Assembly: GCA_030447125.1 (NCBI GenBank)
Contig: JAUJLZ010000002.1
Span: 1 to 15,742 of the forward strand
Origin: Acidimicrobiales bacterium
GTDB lineage: Bacteria > Actinomycetota > Acidimicrobiia > Acidimicrobiales > CADCSY01
Direction of reading: 5' to 3'
Length of the DNA: 15,742 bases
Shown here: positions 12,906-15,742 of the stretch, in pieces
Layout of the letters: every line of letters begins with the position of its first letter
How positions within the stretch are numbered: the stretch's first letter is position 1
Notes under the pieces: model-generated
What the model saw: the letters and a program-made list of their open reading frames with translations, nothing else
Told to the model about the DNA's origin: nothing
Databases searched by the model: none
Translations under genes and position numbers: made by a program

Positions 12906-15742
12906 CCCTGCACCTGCGGTTCGCGCGTCACACTGAGCAAGGAAGTCCGGGGGTCGTCGCCCGTCATCATGTGGTCGTGGCGGCGGCACCCAGTCCTTCG
13001 AGTGCTCGAGCTCATGGTTCTCGACGAGCAGCTCGGCGATCTCCTGCTGGCGCTGCGTAAGGTGTCGAAGCCGAGCGTCATGCTCGAACGGCCGCCCGAG
13101 GCGGCTACGCGCCCGCTCGGCCTCGGCTCCCGCCGTCGACGCGGTTTCCAGCGCCTCAGCAAGGGAATCGTCGAGGCCCCGCAGCCGCCGCTCGAGACGC
13201 GTCACCAGGGCGACAGGATCGCCGTGGCGAAGGTCATCGGCGGAGATGTTGACCTCGGAATCAGCACCATCGATGACGACCTTGGATTCCGGGGCAACCC
13301 TGGTTTCGGCCCTGGCCAGGAGGGTGAACCCGCCGAGGTCGCCTGCCGGCTCGAGCGGGCCGGGCTGCCCCAGCAACGCCGAGCTGAGCTGGTCAAGAAG
13401 CAGGCGACGGAGGTGCGCACCGGCGTCGACCCGCTTGGTGAAGCGCTGCCCGTCGACGACAATGGCGAAGCGGTCACCTCGGGTGTCGACCCGGCGATCC
13501 AGCGCCGCCCGCAGGACGCCCGTCCGCCGGGTAGCGGTGTCGACCCGGCGCTCGGCCGCCTCCAGGGTGCGCCGCAGCCGGTGCTGGTCTTCGTCATGCG
13601 AGCGGGACAGGCGGATGAGTTTGGCCACCTCGGCGTCGACACCGGCCTTCTCCATGATCAGCGGGTTGCCGGTGGCCAAGGCCTTGACCTCGGCGTAGGA
13701 CAGCGCCTGCTCCCCGATGTCGTCGACCTCGCGCTCCGAAACGGCGCCTCGGGTCACCTGGGCGATGAAGGTGGCCTTGCGCTCCACCGTCTGCCACATG
13801 TAGATGTCGAAGGAGCCCTCGCTCACGTAGCGCAGGATCTCGACCTCGGGGTTCTGGTTGCCCTGGCGGAGGATGCGCCCCTCCCGCTGCTCGATGTCGG
13901 CTGGTCGCCACGGGCAGTCGAGGTGATGCAGGGCCACCGCCCGGGCCTGGACGTTGGTGCCGACGCCCAGCTTGTCGGTGGAGCCGACCAGCACCGCGAC
14001 CCGCCCGTCCCGGCAGGCGGCGAACAGCTTGGCCTTGGCCTCGTCGCTGCCCGCCTCGTGCACGTAGCGCACCGCCTCGGTTGGCACGTCGCGCTGTGCC
14101 AGGAGCGAGCGCAGCTCGTCGTAGGCGTTCCAGCCACCGCCGGCCGGCGTGGAGGCGTCGCAGAACACGAGCTGGAGGCTGCCGGGGCGCAGCGAGAACT
14201 CGTCGGTCTCGCCCGGGTAGGTCCGCTCGGCGTTGGCGTGGTAGATGCCGGCGATCCGCTCGGCCGCCGCCCGGAGCTTGCCGACGTCGGGGTCCGGCTC
14301 CTCACCGACCAGGCGAAGGTCCAGCGCCGCCCGGCGCCCGTCCCCGGTGATCTTCAACATGTTGTCCTCCTCAGGTCGAACGGAGCGGTTGCGCACCGCC
14401 TCGGCCCGATCGGCCAGGCCGGCGACGTAGTCGCACAAGCCCTCGCTGGCGGCCACCACCACCGTCTCCGGCTTGCCTCCCACCAGGCGGGGCACAGGGA
14501 GGTCCAAGTCGTCGCCGGTGCGCACGTCAGCCACCTGGCGGTACATCGTCACCAGCTCGGGGACGTTCTGGAAGCGGGCGAAGCGGGTGTGCATGCGATA
14601 GCTGGACCCGTCGGGAGCCAGCTCGAGGGCGGTGACGGTACGCCCGAAGGTGGCGGCCCAGGCGTCGAAGGCGCCGAGGTCGGCGGCGTCGAGCACGTCG
14701 GGCTGGAGGTAGCGCTGCATGACCCACAGCTCGGCCATCGAGTTGGCCACCGGGGTGGCGGTGGCGAAGGTCACCACCCGCTCGCCGTGGCGGCGCCGCA
14801 GGGCCCACAGCTTGGCGTCGAGGTCCTGGGCCCGTTGCGAGCCGGGCTGGCCCACCCCGTCGATGGCGGAGTCCACCCGGCGGTTCTTGTAGGCATGCGC
14901 CTCGTCAATGGTGAGGTGGTCGATCCCCGTCTCCTCGAAGCGCACGCCGTCGTCCTTGGCGTCCCGGGCCAACAGGCGCTGGAAACTCTCCTCCATCTGG
15001 GCGATGCGCCGCTCCAGGCGCTTGACCGACAGGCCCTTGCCCTGTCGGGACTCGGCCAGCGCGGCTCGGGCCGCTTCCAGTTCGTCGGCCAGGTAGGCGG
15101 CCTGGAGGTCGGGGCCGAGGGGCAGGCGGGCGAAGCCCGACTGGGTGAAGACCACCCCGTCCCAGTCACCCGTGGCGCAGCGGGCCACGAACTCCTTGCG
15201 GCGCTGGCGGGATAGGTGCTGGCGATCGGCGATGAGCACCCGGGCGGTGGGATAGAGCTGCAGCCACTCACGCGAGAACTGGTCGAGCATGTGGTTGGGC
15301 ACGACCACGGCGGGCTTGGCGGCCAGGCCGAGGCGCCGCTGCTCCATGGCGGCCATGACCATGGTGGCCGTCTTGCCCGCCCCCACGACATGCGCCAGCA
15401 AGGCCCGGCCGTCAGTGAGGATGCGGGCCACGGCGTCTCGCTGGTGGGGGTGGGGCTCGAAGGTCCGGGCCAAGCCGGGCAGGCTCAGGTGGGCGCCGTC
15501 ATGGGTCGGCAGCACGACACTGGAGAACAGCTCGTTGTAGCGCTCGGCCAGGCGGGCCGAGCGCTGCGGCTCCTCCCACACCCAGGCGGCGAAGCGCGCC
15601 GAAAGTGCCTCTTGCTTCTCCCGGGCGGCGATGGTCTCGGCGTCGTTGCGCACCCGCCGGCCGTCGTCGTCCTCGTCAGTGACGGTGTGCAGGCGCTGGT
15701 TCAGCGAGGCGTCGAGCAAGGTGATGGCGTCGGCCCGGCTCG
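12888..15742 (-). CDS. Large SNF2-like helicase of plasmid/ICE type, C-terminal part (N-terminus beyond the right edge)
   Basis: The frame is open to the window edge (partial residues SRADAITLLDASLNQRLH), so about 950 C-terminal residues are visible; the TTG at 15719 is not the start. Helicase motifs by position: LPGLARTFEPHPHQRDAVAR (Q-like), Walker A GAGKT at 15369-15383, DEAH at 14895-14906, FATATPVANS near 14745-14775, and GTNVQARAVALHHLDCPWRP followed by QREGRILRQGN at 13850-13960 (motifs V and VI). After EGSFDIYMWQTVERK comes a charged, probably coiled-coil C-terminal region with many Arg and Glu. Proteins like this, about 1500-2000 residues and often with an N-terminal adenine-methylase-like domain, are carried by actinobacterial plasmids and integrative elements and resemble phage P1 DarB and related anti-restriction or DNA-processing helicases. 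The methylase part, if present, would be off the window. Its role is inferred from relatives, not shown here. Confidence 0.85.
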   Translation of the reverse strand, partial: SRADAITLLDASLNQRLHTVTDEDDDGRRVRNDAETIAAREKQEALSARFAAWVWEEPQRSARLAERYNELFSSVVLPTHDGAHLSLPGLARTFEPHPHQRDAVARILTDGRALLAHVVGAGKTATMVMAAMEQRRLGLAAKPAVVVPNHMLDQFSREWLQLYPTARVLIADRQHLSRQRRKEFVARCATGDWDGVVFTQSGFARLPLGPDLQAAYLADELEAARAALAESRQGKGLSVKRLERRIAQMEESFQRLLARDAKDDGVRFEETGIDHLTIDEAHAYKNRRVDSAIDGVGQPGSQRAQDLDAKLWALRRRHGERVVTFATATPVANSMAELWVMQRYLQPDVLDAADLGAFDAWAATFGRTVTALELAPDGSSYRMHTRFARFQNVPELVTMYRQVADVRTGDDLDLPVPRLVGGKPETVVVAASEGLCDYVAGLADRAEAVRNRSVRPEEDNMLKITGDGRRAALDLRLVGEEPDPDVGKLRAAAERIAGIYHANAERTYPGETDEFSLRPGSLQLVFCDASTPAGGGWNAYDELRSLLAQRDVPTEAVRYVHEAGSDEAKAKLFAACRDGRVAVLVGSTDKLGVGTNVQARAVALHHLDCPWRPADIEQREGRILRQGNQNPEVEILRYVSEGSFDIYMWQTVERKATFIAQVTRGAVSEREVDDIGEQALSYAEVKALATGNPLIMEKAGVDAEVAKLIRLSRSHDEDQHRLRRTLEAAERRVDTATRRTGVLRAALDRRVDTRGDRFAIVVDGQRFTKRVDAGAHLRRLLLDQLSSALLGQPGPLEPAGDLGGFTLLARAETRVAPESKVVIDGADSEVNISADDLRHGDPVALVTRLERRLRGLDDSLAEALETASTAGAEAERARSRLGRPFEHDARLRHLTQRQQEIAELLVENHELEHSKDWVPPPRPHDDGRRPPDFLAQCDARTAGAGLARSL

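Noticed and set aside
12969..15215. Plus-strand 748-codon open frame
   Set aside because: It mirrors the SNF2-like helicase on the minus strand and shows a Val/Gly/His/Leu-rich composition typical of antisense translation.
1..15742. CRISPR array, tRNA or rRNA genes
   Set aside because: Reading both strands I saw no regularly spaced repeats, cloverleaf-forming sequence with a TTCGANNC-type arm, or rRNA-like stretch.

Overview
The window is about 15.7 kb of uniformly GC-rich DNA. It has strong G/C preference at third codon positions, GTG starts and tightly overlapping genes. This fits an actinobacterium, or a metagenomic contig from one; nothing here names a genus. The content is an accessory defence/mobile-element region: DNA methyltransferases, helicases, nucleases, a tyrosine recombinase and a plasmid/ICE-type helicase, with no housekeeping gene.

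Layout. (1) Bases 1-384: a possible small basic protein at the left edge, then the leader of the first operon. (2) Bases 385-5840, plus strand: a two-gene restriction-modification unit of type III-like architecture. A beta-class adenine methyltransferase (Mod) is followed, with a GTGA overlap, by an SF2 helicase with a C-terminal PD-(D/E)XK nuclease (Res). (3) Bases 5821-10439, minus strand: a frame encoding a Vsr mismatch endonuclease followed without a stop by a complete C5-cytosine methyltransferase. It overlaps the start of a UvrD-family helicase whose C-terminus is an iron-sulfur AddB/Cas4-like nuclease. This operon is tail to tail with the Mod-Res unit, and the 3' ends overlap by 20 bp. 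(4) Bases 10440-10963: no gene recognised, only short repeats. (5) Bases 10964-11935, minus strand: a tyrosine recombinase with all catalytic residues but broken by about four frameshifts. (6) Bases 12014-12905, plus strand: an unrecognised gene broken by about three frameshifts, followed by a second unrecognised short frame. (7) Bases 12888-15742, minus strand: the C-terminal part of a very large SNF2-like helicase of the type carried by actinobacterial plasmids and integrative elements, running off the right edge.

How it may work. Mod would mark host DNA and Mod-Res would cut unmarked DNA. The second operon pairs a cytosine methyltransferase with the enzyme that normally repairs T:G mismatches from 5-methylcytosine deamination, and appends a helicase-nuclease that could degrade DNA. 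No separate cognate restriction endonuclease is visible, so the Vsr / C5-methyltransferase / UvrD-FeS-nuclease trio is the best candidate for something not well described. The broken integrase and the element-type helicase suggest the island arrived on, or sits in, a mobile element.
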